NCBI GenBank assembly: GCA_020633075.1
Contig: JACKEI010000004.1
Coordinates: forward strand, 124,001 to 188,000
DNA: 64,000 nt
Origin: Sandaracinaceae bacterium
GTDB taxonomy: Bacteria > Myxococcota_A > Polyangia > Polyangiales > Houyiibacteriaceae
Reading direction: 5' to 3'
Of the stretch, positions 35,464 through 44,177 are shown one piece after another (position 1 is the stretch's first letter; each line of letters starts with the position of its first letter). The notes under the pieces are model-generated. The model was not told where the DNA came from and made no database searches. It saw only the letters and a program-made list of their open reading frames with translations. A program made the position numbers and the translations under genes.

Positions 35464-35912
35464 GCCTGCGGTTCCACCGTCACGGCGCGGGTGCTTGCGT
35501 GGGCCACGTCCACACCCAGCGCGGGTTGCTCGGCCGCGAGCTCCTGCTCGGTCATGATGCGCACGGCGTCCGCGTCGGCGATGCCGGCGTTGGCGCTGGC
35601 CACGCCCGGCTTGGTCATGCTCGCGCCCACCTGGGCGACGTCGCTCTGCAGGCCCCGGCCCACGTCTCGGATGTCCGACAGCGGCTTGGTCAGCTCCGCC
35701 TTCATCTTCTTCATGCCGAGCGGGTCGCGGATGTCCTCCTCACCCAGGATGGCGTCGATGCCCACCTGCTTGCGGAGGTCCTGCGTGGTCGCCCGGAACT
35801 GGCGGATGCCCTTGCTGATGGCGCGCGCAAACGTCGGCATCTTGTCGGGCCCCACCGCGAAGAGGAGCACGAGGAAGATGATCACCATCTCGCCGCCGCC
35901 AATACCGAACAT
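35460..35912 (-). CDS. tatB: Sec-independent protein translocase TatB
   Basis: 150 residues. The N-terminus MFGIGGGEMVIIFLVLLFAV with GPDKMP has the conserved Glu at position 8 and the GP hinge of TatB-type proteins. An amphipathic helix (FARAISKGIRQFRATTQDLR) and a long charged tail follow. TatA-type proteins are shorter and usually lack Glu 8, so TatB is preferred, though a bifunctional TatA/B is possible because no other tatA is in the window. It is co-transcribed with tatC. Confidence 0.9.
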   Translation of the reverse strand: MFGIGGGEMVIIFLVLLFAVGPDKMPTFARAISKGIRQFRATTQDLRKQVGIDAILGEEDIRDPLGMKKMKAELTKPLSDIRDVGRGLQSDVAQVGASMTKPGVASANAGIADADAVRIMTEQELAAEQPALGVDVAHASTRAVTVEPQA

Positions 35913-35983
35913 CTAGGTCGTCTCTATCGCACGCCGAGGGCCACTGCGCGAGCGCTCGGCGGCCGTCATGGGCTGGAAAAGGG

Positions 35984-37789
35984 TCAGCTGCCCTCGCGCA
36001 GACGCCGCAGCGACACAGCCGCCTGGCTCATGCCACGCACGTGACGGTCGTACTCGCGGGTGAGCTCCTGGATGCGGGTCGCCGCCTGCAGCGTCTGCTC
36101 GCTGCCCTTGGCCTGGGCGCGGTGGCTCTGGTGCAGGTGATTGACCATGGTGCTGATGCTCTCGATGGCCTGGCTGATCTGCCGTCCGCCGCGCGCCTGC
36201 TCCTGAGAGCTGCGCTCCACGTGCTGGGTGATGAGGCGCATCTTTTCCGCGCTCTTCATGATGAGCTCGGAGCCGCGCGCCTGCTCGGCGGTGGCCGCTG
36301 CGATCTGCTGCACGGTCTCGGCGATGCGGCCGATGGCGTCGGTGACCTGCTTGCTGCCCTTGGCCTGCTCCACCGTGGCGCGGGCGATGGCGCGCACCAT
36401 GGCGGTGCTCTTCTGCGAGGACTCGAGGATCTTCTTGAGCGCGCGCTCCGCTTCGGCGGACACCGTGACGCCGCGGTCGACCGTGTTGGCGCCGCGCTCC
36501 ACGGCCCCGATGGCGTTCTTGGACTCCGCCTGGATGGTCTTGATCAGCTCGGCGATCTCCTTGGTGGAGGCGCCCGCGCGCTCCGCCAGGTCCTTGATCT
36601 CGTCGGCCACCACGGCGAAGCCCTTGCCGTGCTCCCCGGCCTGCGCGGCGATGATGGCGGCGTTCAGGGCCAGCAGGTTGGTCTGCTCGGCCACGTCGTC
36701 GATGACGTTGAGGATGTCGCCGATGGCCTCGATGCGGCTGCCCAGGTTGGAGATGACGGCCACGGCCTCGGACGAGGTCTCTTTGATGCGGTTGATCTCG
36801 GTGATGATCTTGAGGATGGACTCGGCGCCCTTCTCGGCGTCGCCGGCCACCTCTTCGGACAGGCGCGCCGTCTCGTTGGCGTTGCTCTGCACCTGGTCGA
36901 TGGAGACGTCCATCTCGTTCATGGAGGACGAGGTCTCCTCGGCCGTGAGCGAGAGGGCGTCGACGTTGCGAGCGACCTCCTTGATGGAGTAGGCCATCTC
37001 CTCGATGGAGGAGACCGTCTCGCGCACGCTGGACGCGAGGTTGGCCATGTTCTCGGCGACCTCGTCGTTGGTGGCGGTCATCTCGAGGATGCTGGAGGAG
37101 CTCTCTTCGGCGGACGACGCGAGCGTCTCCACGTGCTGGGCGATCTCACCCAACGACACCGTCATCTCCTTCATGGAGCTGGTGGTCTGCTCCACGGCCG
37201 CCATCTGCTCGCCGAGGCCGCTCGAGAGCTCCTCGACGTTGTGCGTGATGACATCCTCCGCCTCGCCCAGCTCGCGCAGGGTCTTGGCCAGGCGCTCGTG
37301 CGCGCCCGCGGCGTTGCCCGCTGCCGCTGCCGACGCGGCCGAGATCCGCTCTGCTTCCGCGCGGGCGGCGCTGGCCTCGGAGCGCGCCGAAGCCACGTCG
37401 GCCTGGAGGGAACGCAGCTCGTTGCGCAGGGACTCGGCGCTGGCCTGGGCCTGTGCCAGCTCGGCTTGCGTCTCGGTGACCTTGCGCTCGCGCGCGGAGA
37501 GGGCCTTGGCGATCTCCGCGAAGTTCTCGAACACGGGCTTCAGCTCGGCGGGCGCGCCCTTGGGCAGCTTGGGGCGCTCGCCTTCCAGGAGCTGCTCGGC
37601 GGCGTCAGCGAAGAGCTCGGGGTCGAGGCCCGCGTCCGCACCACGGTGCATGAGGAAGAGCGCCACCAGGGCGCCCACGGCGGCCACGCCCGCGCCGACC
37701 ACGTCGGGCAGGAACGCGCCGCCGATGCCGGCGCCGAGTGCGATGATCGCCGCGATGGGGAATTGCTTGTTCTTGAGGAGGTCGTCCAT
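35984..37789 (-). CDS. Methyl-accepting chemotaxis protein without a sensor domain
   Basis: 601 residues. Two closely spaced N-terminal hydrophobic segments (about 11-27 and 30-47) have almost no loop between them. A coiled coil (about 85-170) and a long signalling domain with many Glu/Gln/Ser-Ser-Ser methylation-like blocks (EESSSS, EETSSSM) follow. The hairpin tip is IDDVAEQTNLLALNAAIIAA with QAGEHGKGFAVVADEIKDLA. The usual IEAARAGE is replaced by IIAAQAGE. There is no periplasmic or PAS ligand domain and no clear HAMP, so it may sense membrane state or a partner protein. No che genes are adjacent. The start is ATG 37789. Confidence 0.92.
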   Translation of the reverse strand: MDDLLKNKQFPIAAIIALGAGIGGAFLPDVVGAGVAAVGALVALFLMHRGADAGLDPELFADAAEQLLEGERPKLPKGAPAELKPVFENFAEIAKALSARERKVTETQAELAQAQASAESLRNELRSLQADVASARSEASAARAEAERISAASAAAAGNAAGAHERLAKTLRELGEAEDVITHNVEELSSGLGEQMAAVEQTTSSMKEMTVSLGEIAQHVETLASSAEESSSSILEMTATNDEVAENMANLASSVRETVSSIEEMAYSIKEVARNVDALSLTAEETSSSMNEMDVSIDQVQSNANETARLSEEVAGDAEKGAESILKIITEINRIKETSSEAVAVISNLGSRIEAIGDILNVIDDVAEQTNLLALNAAIIAAQAGEHGKGFAVVADEIKDLAERAGASTKEIAELIKTIQAESKNAIGAVERGANTVDRGVTVSAEAERALKKILESSQKSTAMVRAIARATVEQAKGSKQVTDAIGRIAETVQQIAAATAEQARGSELIMKSAEKMRLITQHVERSSQEQARGGRQISQAIESISTMVNHLHQSHRAQAKGSEQTLQAATRIQELTREYDRHVRGMSQAAVSLRRLREGS

Positions 37790-37862
37790 GTACGTCGCGG
37801 GCTCCGGGGCGCAGCTGCGGCCCAGCGGCGAGGGTATCCGCGCACGGCGAGTGGGATCAAGT

Positions 37863-38966
37863 TCAGGGGGAGCTTGTCCGCGCTTCTGAGTTGGGCCCGT
37901 GCGCTGGGATTCCGCCCCCTTGCTCCTGCCGGACCACCTCGTCGGCCAGCCAGAGCCCCACCCGCGAGCGTGGATTCTGCGTGAGCAGCGTGCGCGTGAG
38001 CTGTGCTGCGCCCGGGAGGTCGTGGGTCACCAGGGCCATGGCCGCCAGCGTCGCCAGGGCCGCCTCACGGGTGGGTGGGTACTCGGCGGCCAGCTCGGCG
38101 TGTCCACGGGTGGCCTCCCAGTCGCCGCGCGTGAGCGCGTCCTGGGCAAACACCAGGTGCGCCACGGGCTCCGTAGGGTCATGGGTGAGCACCTTGTCGG
38201 CGCGGTCCAGGGCCTGCGTGTGCCGCCCCAAGCGCTGGTCGCAGTAGGCCAGCCAGGCGTGGGCGCGCTGGTCCTCGGGCGCTACCTGCACCAGCCGCAG
38301 TAGCTGCGCGCGGGCCTCGCGGAAGCGCTCCTGCGCCACCCACAGCTCGGCCAGGTTGAGCCGCGGCTCACGGAGACCGGGGTCGATGGCCAGCGCCGCG
38401 ACGAAGCTGCGCTCCGCCTGGGCCGCGTCCCCCACCAGCAGGTAGTACACGCCCAGGTTGCCGTGGGCCTCGGCGTAGTCCTCGTCCAGCTCCACGGCCG
38501 TCAGGAGATGCTCGCCCGCCTCGGCGTGGCGTCCGCGCGCCAGCAGCACCAGCGAGAGGTTGAGGTGCGCCTCCGCGAAGTGCGGGTGGTACTCGAGCGC
38601 CAGCCGGAAGCGGGCCTCCGCGTCGTCCAGGTGCCCCTCGGCCAGCAGGGCCGTGCCCGCGTCGTTGTGGCGCTGCGCGGCGACCGCCACCGGCGGCAGA
38701 CCCGCCACGCACGCGCTCAGGGGCAGCAGCGCACACAGCAGCAGCCCCCGCAGCGCACACAGCACCGGCCCCCGCCGCGCCAGCCCCCGCAGCGCCAGTC
38801 CCCCCCGCAGCACGGGCGGGACCGGACAAACCGCTCGCCGGTGGCCCCGAGCGCTTGCTCGGCGCGGGACCGGGCGGCGCGTGGTGCGGGGTGAGGTCGC
38901 GGGCAGCGCACCGTCGTGCTGGGTGGAGTTGAGGGTGGTGCAGCGCGGGGCCGTGGCGGGTGTCAT
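37863..38966 (-). CDS. TPR-repeat lipoprotein
   Basis: At most 367 residues. The mature region has six to seven TPR units, such as NDAGTALLAEGHLDDAEARF, AEAHLNLSLVLLARGRHAEA, AEAHGNLGVYYLLVGDAAQA and RLNLAELWVAQERFREARAQ. A lipobox LLPLSAC follows a Leu-rich core (RGLLLCALL). ATG 38966 leaves an Arg/Pro-rich extension of about 65 residues before that core, which is unusual; GTG 38765 would give a normal lipoprotein signal peptide and is a serious alternative. TPR lipoproteins of this type act in outer-membrane complexes, including pilus pilotins (PilF-like). That role is possible here but unproven. Confidence 0.75.
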   Translation of the reverse strand: MTPATAPRCTTLNSTQHDGALPATSPRTTRRPVPRRASARGHRRAVCPVPPVLRGGLALRGLARRGPVLCALRGLLLCALLPLSACVAGLPPVAVAAQRHNDAGTALLAEGHLDDAEARFRLALEYHPHFAEAHLNLSLVLLARGRHAEAGEHLLTAVELDEDYAEAHGNLGVYYLLVGDAAQAERSFVAALAIDPGLREPRLNLAELWVAQERFREARAQLLRLVQVAPEDQRAHAWLAYCDQRLGRHTQALDRADKVLTHDPTEPVAHLVFAQDALTRGDWEATRGHAELAAEYPPTREAALATLAAMALVTHDLPGAAQLTRTLLTQNPRSRVGLWLADEVVRQEQGGGIPAHGPNSEARTSSP

Positions 38967-39238
38967 GCCGCGGCTTGTCGACGCCTAGCCGCGCCAGTTG
39001 CGTCGAGCCCCGCACGGCGCGTCGCGTGAGCGGCGAGGGGCCGGCGGGTACCCTGCGGCCAGTGCGCTGCGGAGGCGCTCCAGGTTTCAAGGTTGTGTGG
39101 ACACCGGCAACACGCATTGTGTGCGCGCTCCGCACGACCTGTGCCGCCTGGGCACACTCTTCGCTGGGGCGGACATGGCCTCCGGGATCGCGCCGACTCT
39201 CGGGATCGAGTATCGCCGCTGAGGCCTGGCGAGCGCGC
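38967..39238. other. Intergenic region, no convincing gene
   Basis: 272 bp between the TPR lipoprotein start and the end of the next minus-strand gene. A 74-codon plus-strand frame (38998-39222) exists but shows no family resemblance or ribosome binding site. The stretch around 39085-39125 is less GC-rich than its surroundings and may hold the promoter of the TPR gene. Confidence 0.4.
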
Positions 39239-39823
39239 TCAGCCGCCCGGGAGGAGGTCCAGCATTCCGCTTGGCACGCGCTCCCCCAGCAGCGCGAGAC
39301 GCTCGCCGCCGGCGAAGTCCAACACCAGCAGCAGCCGCCCGGACGGGTCGCCCAGCAGTACGTAGTCGGCCTGCGGGCTGGGGCTGCCGGGCCACTCGCC
39401 CTCGGTGCGTGTGCTGGCGCGGCCCCGCTTGCGGAGGCGCAGGCGGGCGCTCTCCACCAGCAGCTCGTCGGGCACGCGCCCCCCGGGGACGCCGCTGTGC
39501 ACGCTGAGGGTGGCCACGTCGTCTCCGCTGCGGTCCAGCTGCACCACGTGGGTGGCGCGCTTGGCCCCCGGGGCGGCGAAGAGGCGCAGCACGTCCTCGC
39601 CGTCTTCGAGGTGCAGGCAGCCCGCGAGCCAGAGCTCGGTGTCCACGTAGAGGAGCACATCCGATACATTGAGGCCGGGCTGGCGCGCGGGGGCGGGCGG
39701 GGCTGCCGGTGCAGCGGGGGAGCTCACGGGCTGCGACGGGGCTTGGCCGTCCCGGCGCCGGCGGCGGTAGGCCCACACGGCGGCGCCGGCCGCCCCCACG
39801 ACCAGCCCCAGCTCGAGGATCAC
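39239..39823 (-). CDS. Hypothetical membrane-anchored protein
   Basis: 194 residues. An N-terminal anchor (ILELGLVVGAAGAAVWAY) followed by RRRRR gives a cytoplasmic-in topology. A Pro/Ala linker follows, then a beta-rich domain (about 50-194) with DVLLYVDTELWLAGCLHLED and DYVLLGDPSGRLLLVLDFAG. The domain is loosely like DUF4178-type beta domains, but this is not certain. The GTG start has GGAGG six bases upstream and overlaps the thiE stop by GTGA, so it is translationally coupled to thiE. Confidence 0.6.
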   Translation of the reverse strand: MILELGLVVGAAGAAVWAYRRRRRDGQAPSQPVSSPAAPAAPPAPARQPGLNVSDVLLYVDTELWLAGCLHLEDGEDVLRLFAAPGAKRATHVVQLDRSGDDVATLSVHSGVPGGRVPDELLVESARLRLRKRGRASTRTEGEWPGSPSPQADYVLLGDPSGRLLLVLDFAGGERLALLGERVPSGMLDLLPGG

Positions 39824-40446
39824 GCAACGCCTCCAAGACCAGGTCCGCGGCCGAACTCACGGGCCGCTGCGGCAACGTCGGGCGCCTCGGAGACCGCCGA
39901 GATGGCGGCGACCCAGGTGGCCCCCGCTGCGTACGCTTGCTGAGCGCGCGCCGGGGTCAGCCCTCCGATCGCGACCACGGGCACGGACACCGCCCGGCAG
40001 ACCTCGGCCAGGGCCGTCAGCCCTACGGTGGGGTCCGGCCGCTCCTTGGTCTGCGTGTCGAACACCGGCCCGAAGCCGATCAAGTCGGCCCCGTCGCGCA
40101 CCGCCTGCTGCGCCTGCGCGGGATCATGGGTGCTCACCCCCAGCTGCCGCGCCCCGAGCAGGATGCGCGCGTCGGCCACGCTCAGGTCCTCCTGCCCCAG
40201 GTGCAGGCCGTCGGCGTCCACCAGCAGCGCCAGATCCGCCCGGTCGTTCACCACGAAGGGCACCGCCGCCGCGTGGGCCAGCGCCCGCAGCGCGCGCGCC
40301 ACGGTGGCACGCTCCCGGTCGCTGCCCCGCTTCATGCGCAGCTGCAGCACGCTCGCGCCGCCGGCCAGCAGCTGCTTGGCTACGTCCACGGGCGACCGCC
40401 CACCACAGTGATCCGGGTCCACGATGGCGTAGAAGCCGCCGCGCAC
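39820..40446 (-). CDS. thiE: Thiamine-phosphate synthase ThiE
   Basis: 208 residues, TIM-barrel. Visible signatures are LLAGGASVLQLRMK (substrate-binding strand), PFVVNDRADLALLVDADGLH with LGQEDLS, GVSTHD, GFGPVFDTQTK and VPVVAIGG (phosphate loop). It joins HMP-pyrophosphate and thiazole phosphate to give thiamine phosphate. It starts at GTG 40446, one base after the stop of the Fic-fold gene, and overlaps the next gene by GTGA. No other thiamine genes or TPP riboswitch were noticed nearby. Confidence 0.92.
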   Translation of the reverse strand: MRGGFYAIVDPDHCGGRSPVDVAKQLLAGGASVLQLRMKRGSDRERATVARALRALAHAAAVPFVVNDRADLALLVDADGLHLGQEDLSVADARILLGARQLGVSTHDPAQAQQAVRDGADLIGFGPVFDTQTKERPDPTVGLTALAEVCRAVSVPVVAIGGLTPARAQQAYAAGATWVAAISAVSEAPDVAAAAREFGRGPGLGGVA

Positions 40447-40447
40447 G

Positions 40448-41290
40448 CTAGGACTCCGTGAGCCGCTCGTAGAACGAGATGGTGCTCTCCACGCTGGCGA
40501 CGAGGGCCTCGTTGACCAGCGCCGCGGTGCGGTCCTCGCCCTGCTTGAGCGCCTCGTAGTAGCGCTGCCGCTCCGTGGCGTGGATGATCACGGGCGGGTA
40601 GCCCACGTCCATGAGCATGACGTTGAGGATCAAGCGCGCCACCTTCCCGCTGTGCTTGGGGAAGGGGTAGGTCTGCAGCAGCGAGTAGTGCGTCTTGGCG
40701 GCCAGGCGCACGATGTGGGTGCTGCGCTTGGTGTCCGGGTCGTTGACCCACTGCACCAGCGCCTTCATCTGGCCCGCGATCTTGTCCGGCGTGGCGATCT
40801 CGTGGAAGTACAGCCGGTGGAGCGGCATGTCCTTGCGGTACTTGGGGGGCGCCTTGCCCTCGATCTCCTCCGGAGCCAGCTGCGCGAAGAGGCCCTTGAT
40901 GAGGTCCAGGTCGACGGTGACCTTCTTCTTCTGGGCCAGCTGCCGGATGGTCTGGATGGCGGCGCGGTGGTGGCGGATCTCGTCGTAGACGGGGATCAGC
41001 GACGAGTCGCTCATGACCTGGTCGAGGATGGCGGACTTGAGCTCGTCCTGGGTGTACACGACGCCCTCGAGGGCGCTGTCGTGATAGATCCAGAGCATGT
41101 CGAGGTTGCGCTCGAATTCGCTGTTGGCGCTGGCCGGCGCGGCCTTGCGCAGCTCTTCGAGGTACGCGAGGCGCTCTTCGAGGCTCGTTCCCTGCAGGGT
41201 CTGGACCAAGGTGTAATCTCTCCAATACGAGCGGATATGCCGCGCGGGTCGCGAATCGTACTCGTTTCGGCCTCGATGGTCAACGAGCAC
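40448..41290 (-). CDS. Fic/DOC-fold protein with degenerate active site
   Basis: 280 residues. The fold is indicated by an N-terminal helical region, a central Fic-like segment (about 100-240) and the stretch QTYPFPKHSGKVARLILNVM. Against the canonical HPFx(D/E)GNGRxxR, residues 208-219 read Y-P-F-P-K-H-S-G-K-V-A-R. The catalytic His is Tyr, the acidic metal ligand is Lys, Asn is Ser and the first Arg is Lys. A segment DSALEGVVYT (71-80) resembles the inhibitory-helix motif of N-terminal class Fic proteins, with Asp in place of Ser. AMPylation by the standard mechanism is unlikely. It may be a pseudoenzyme or use another chemistry. The start is taken as GTG 41290. Confidence 0.75.
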   Translation of the reverse strand: MLVDHRGRNEYDSRPARHIRSYWRDYTLVQTLQGTSLEERLAYLEELRKAAPASANSEFERNLDMLWIYHDSALEGVVYTQDELKSAILDQVMSDSSLIPVYDEIRHHRAAIQTIRQLAQKKKVTVDLDLIKGLFAQLAPEEIEGKAPPKYRKDMPLHRLYFHEIATPDKIAGQMKALVQWVNDPDTKRSTHIVRLAAKTHYSLLQTYPFPKHSGKVARLILNVMLMDVGYPPVIIHATERQRYYEALKQGEDRTAALVNEALVASVESTISFYERLTES

Positions 41291-41321
41291 GGCGCGGGGT
41301 GGTCCAACGCGCCGGAATAAG

Positions 41322-41864
41322 TCAGGATTCTGGGATCAGCTCGCGGATGGTGGCGCGCAGCGAGTCTTCGCTCGGGACGCCTGTGCCTACATGTCGGACA
41401 ACACCCTCTCCGTCGAGCACGACGAGGGTGGGCAGGACGCTGACGCCGTAGCGCGCCTTCACCTCGCCCGTGCGGTCCTGGAGGGTGGGGAAGTGCGCGC
41501 CCAGCTCGGTGTGCACCTGCTGCAGCCGGCGCGGGCCCATCTCCCCCTCCACGTTGACCCCCAAGAAGGTGACCGGCTCTCCGGCGAGCTCGGCTTCGAG
41601 GTCGTTCAGGATGGGGATGCTCCGGCGGCAGGGGCCGCACCAGCTGGCCCAGAAGTCCAGCACCACCACGCGGCCGCGCAGGCTCGCCAGGGACACGCGG
41701 TCACCCTCGAGGGCCCCCGCGCCAGCAGCGATGGGCAGGTCCAGGGCCGGAGCCTCCGTGCCCGTCAGGGCGGAGCCGAAGAGACCGCGCCCCAGCATGG
41801 CGACCAGCGCCACGGCCAGGATGCCTCCCAGCCACGGGGCCATCTTGCGGAGGTCGTCGTTCAT
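41322..41864 (-). CDS. TlpA-like membrane-anchored thioredoxin
   Basis: 180 residues. An N-terminal TM anchor (about 11-30) is followed by a thioredoxin fold with the redox motif WCGPC (75-79) in VVVLDFWASWCGPCRRS and the cis-Pro region VSVLPTLVVLDGEGVV. TlpA/ResA-type proteins reduce disulfides of exported proteins or help cytochrome c maturation outside the cytoplasmic membrane. ATG 41864 directly precedes the anchor. It lies 49 bp downstream of the histidine kinase gene. Confidence 0.9.
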   Translation of the reverse strand: MNDDLRKMAPWLGGILAVALVAMLGRGLFGSALTGTEAPALDLPIAAGAGALEGDRVSLASLRGRVVVLDFWASWCGPCRRSIPILNDLEAELAGEPVTFLGVNVEGEMGPRRLQQVHTELGAHFPTLQDRTGEVKARYGVSVLPTLVVLDGEGVVRHVGTGVPSEDSLRATIRELIPES

Positions 41865-41913
41865 CGCCACTCCGGGGCTATAGCGCGTTCCGGCCCGCCC
41901 CGTTAGCGGGCCG

Positions 41914-43554
41914 TCAGCCGAGCAGGAGCGGGAGCGTGATGACGAAGCGCGTGCCGGGCCCTTCGCCGCGCGGGCCGGCCCCCCGGCACTCGATGCGGCC
42001 CTGGTGCTCCAGCACGACCTTCTTGACGATGGCGAGCCCGAGCCCGGTGCCGCTGGACTTGGTGGTGAAGTACGGGTCGAACACGCGCACGCGGGAGCCG
42101 GGTTCGATGCCCGGACCGTCGTCCGCGACGGACAGCTCCACCTGGTCACCATTGGGGCGCAGTGAGAGGATCACCCGGCCCCGGCCGGTCCGCTGCTCAC
42201 CCGCGATGGCCTCCACGGCGTTGCGCACGAGGTTGTCGAGGCAGCGCTTGAGCATCATGGCGTCCACCGACCCGAGCACCGGCTTGCTGGGCACCTCCAG
42301 CTGCAGGGTGACGGGCGCGTCCCCGGCGCGCTCGCCGTATACGTCTTGCAGCACGCTCCCGAAGCCGCGCTCGATGTCCCGCAGCAGCTCCACCAGGTCG
42401 GCCTCGGCCAGGTCCACCTCCGGGAGGCGGGCGAAGCTCGAGAACTCGCCCACCAAGCGTCGCAGCGTGGCCACCTCCTCTTCGATGATGGCGCGCGCGT
42501 CGTTCAGCATGGCCGCGAAGCGGGGGTCGTCTCCGCGGTAGGCTTGGGCCACCTCCTGCGCCGCGAGCTGAATGGGCGTGAGCGGGTTCTTGATCTCGTG
42601 CGCCAGGCGCCGCGCGAAGTCCTGCCAGGCGGAGATGCGCTGCAGGTAGTCGATGCGCTCGCGCGACTCGCGCAGGTCGCTGACCATGCGGTTGAACGCG
42701 CGCGTGAGCTCGCCGATCTCGTCGTCGTCGTCGTCCGGCACGGTCACGGCGAGATCTCCCTGACCGACGCGCACCGTGGCGTCCGCCAGGGCCAGCACGC
42801 GCCGGGAGACGCGCCGCGCGAGGACGATGGACACGGTCAGCGCGAGCGCGATGACGAACGCGAGGTAGCCGAGCAGCACCCACACGTAGACGTCGGACAC
42901 GTAGTCGGTCTGCTCGAGCAGGCGCGAGTAGAGCTCGGTCACCTCGCCGGCGCGTTGCAGGTCGGTGAAGACGGCGCGCGGGCTGGTCACCGTGACCACG
43001 ACGAGCACGGCCGGGGTGACGGTGTCGAGGCGGCGCTCACGCTCCAGGGTGCGCACCTGGGTGGGGTCTGCCCGCGCCTCGAGCTCGGCTGCGATCAGCA
43101 GGGGCCCTCGCTCCTCGCCTGCGTCTTCGTCGTTCGCGTTCGCGTCTTCGTGGTTCGCGTCTTCGTGGTTCGCGTTCGCGTCTTCGTCGTGCTGCGGAGG
43201 CCGGTCTCGCTCGGGGTCGGCCGCGTAGACGTGCACCGCAGCGACCTGCGGGTAGGTCTCTAGTGCGGACTGCACGTACACGCGCACGGCCCCGAGGTCG
43301 CCGGCGCGCAGCGCGTCGTGCAGCTGCCAGTGCTGCGTGATGGCGTCCGTGGTGCGGTCCGCGGCGTCGCGCAGCGCGACGATGTGATCGCGATGGGACA
43401 CGACGGCGGCGGCCAGCTGCTCTTCGACGACGGGGTTGACGCCACGGGAGTAGGCGTCGCGGAGCGCAGAGCGACCAAAGAAGGACGCCGCCCCGAGGGG
43501 CGCCAGGGCAGCCACCAAGAGCGCCACCAGCAGCCTCCGTTCGAGCCTCGTCAC
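41914..43554 (-). CDS. NtrY-like sensor histidine kinase
   Basis: 546 residues. TM1 (about 8-25), a periplasmic domain of about 195 residues, TM2 (about 222-246), HAMP (about 247-300), and a dimerisation/H-box with LAHEIKNPLTPIQ (phospho-acceptor H319). The ATPase has N-box DNLVRNAVEAIAG, DDGPGIEPGSR, FDPYFTTKSSGTGLGLAI. The periplasmic domain contains an Asp/Asn/Glu repeat (about 124-145). GTG 43554 overlaps the upstream gene by GTGA. No response regulator is adjacent, unlike the classical ntrY-ntrX pair, so the partner must be elsewhere. The neighbours are an Omp85 protein and TlpA, which points to envelope sensing. Confidence 0.92.
   Translation of the reverse strand: MTRLERRLLVALLVAALAPLGAASFFGRSALRDAYSRGVNPVVEEQLAAAVVSHRDHIVALRDAADRTTDAITQHWQLHDALRAGDLGAVRVYVQSALETYPQVAAVHVYAADPERDRPPQHDEDANANHEDANHEDANANDEDAGEERGPLLIAAELEARADPTQVRTLERERRLDTVTPAVLVVVTVTSPRAVFTDLQRAGEVTELYSRLLEQTDYVSDVYVWVLLGYLAFVIALALTVSIVLARRVSRRVLALADATVRVGQGDLAVTVPDDDDDEIGELTRAFNRMVSDLRESRERIDYLQRISAWQDFARRLAHEIKNPLTPIQLAAQEVAQAYRGDDPRFAAMLNDARAIIEEEVATLRRLVGEFSSFARLPEVDLAEADLVELLRDIERGFGSVLQDVYGERAGDAPVTLQLEVPSKPVLGSVDAMMLKRCLDNLVRNAVEAIAGEQRTGRGRVILSLRPNGDQVELSVADDGPGIEPGSRVRVFDPYFTTKSSGTGLGLAIVKKVVLEHQGRIECRGAGPRGEGPGTRFVITLPLLLG
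43121..43190. repeat. 15/21-bp coding repeat in the kinase sensor loop
   Basis: Four units beginning GCGTCTTCGT start at 43121, 43142, 43157 and 43178, spaced 21, 15 and 21 bp. They encode EDANAN/EDANH repeats in the predicted periplasmic domain of the kinase. All spacings keep frame. Confidence 0.8.
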
Positions 43555-44177
43555 GGCACCGACACCTCTTGCGAGCGGAAGTCCACGGCGCGCTCGGCCG
43601 CGCAGATCTCGCGCCGCACGATGTTGACCACCACCGGGCCGATGGGCCCGTCGGACCTGCTGGGGCGCAAGAGAGCCGTGCAGCGGGACGCGCTGATGGG
43701 GTTGAACTCGGCGCGGACCGCGAAGTACACGGCGCGGCCGTGGCGGTTGCTCCAGTCGGCGGCCCGTCCGACGGGCAGGTCTCGCGCGACGAGGCAGCGG
43801 TCGATCACGGCCGCGACGCTGCTGTGGCGCTCGCTGCGGCGGCCGATGCGCACGATGTACGACTCCTCCCAGAGGTCGTAGGTGGCGGCGCACTGTACGC
43901 GCGTGGTGGCGAAGGGCTGCGACGCCCCCACCTGGTAGGCCTGCACCGTCAGGATGAGCTGCTTCTGCAGGCCGCTCTCGAGGGCCCGCCGTGCGCCCGC
44001 GTCCACGAGGTCCGTGACGGACACGCTCAGGCGAGGCACGCCCTGCTGCCACGAGAGACCCACGCGGCGCGTGGCCAGCGCCTGAGCGGCCGCCACCGTC
44101 GCGGCCAGCAGCAGAAGGAGCCCCAGCGCGAGCGCACGGGTGCGCCTGAGAGCGCGCTGACGTGCGCCGCGCGTCAC
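43551..44177 (-). CDS. Small exported protein, DUF4390-like
   Basis: 208 residues with a signal peptide (ALALGLLLLLAATVAAAQA). The mature part is beta-rich with RLSVSVTDLVDAGARRALES, GLQKQLILTVQAYQ and ATYDLWEESYIVRI, which resembles DUF4390 proteins, often encoded next to NtrY-like kinases. The assignment is tentative. GTG 44177 overlaps the Omp85 gene's stop by GTGA, and its own stop overlaps the kinase start in the same way, so all three are translationally coupled. Confidence 0.65.
   Translation of the reverse strand: MTRGARQRALRRTRALALGLLLLLAATVAAAQALATRRVGLSWQQGVPRLSVSVTDLVDAGARRALESGLQKQLILTVQAYQVGASQPFATTRVQCAATYDLWEESYIVRIGRRSERHSSVAAVIDRCLVARDLPVGRAADWSNRHGRAVYFAVRAEFNPISASRCTALLRPSRSDGPIGPVVVNIVRREICAAERAVDFRSQEVSVP

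Noticed and set aside
36041..37984. 647-codon frame antisense to the chemoreceptor
   Set aside because: It mirrors the receptor's repetitive helices, is Leu/Gly/His/Asp-rich and has no recognisable domain.
38998..39222. 74-codon plus-strand frame in the gap before the TPR lipoprotein gene
   Set aside because: No ribosome binding site, no family resemblance, Arg-rich composition typical of chance frames here.
39820..40446. TPP riboswitch near thiE
   Set aside because: thiE overlaps or abuts its neighbours on both sides, leaving no room for a leader, and no THI-box-like sequence was noticed upstream of the run.
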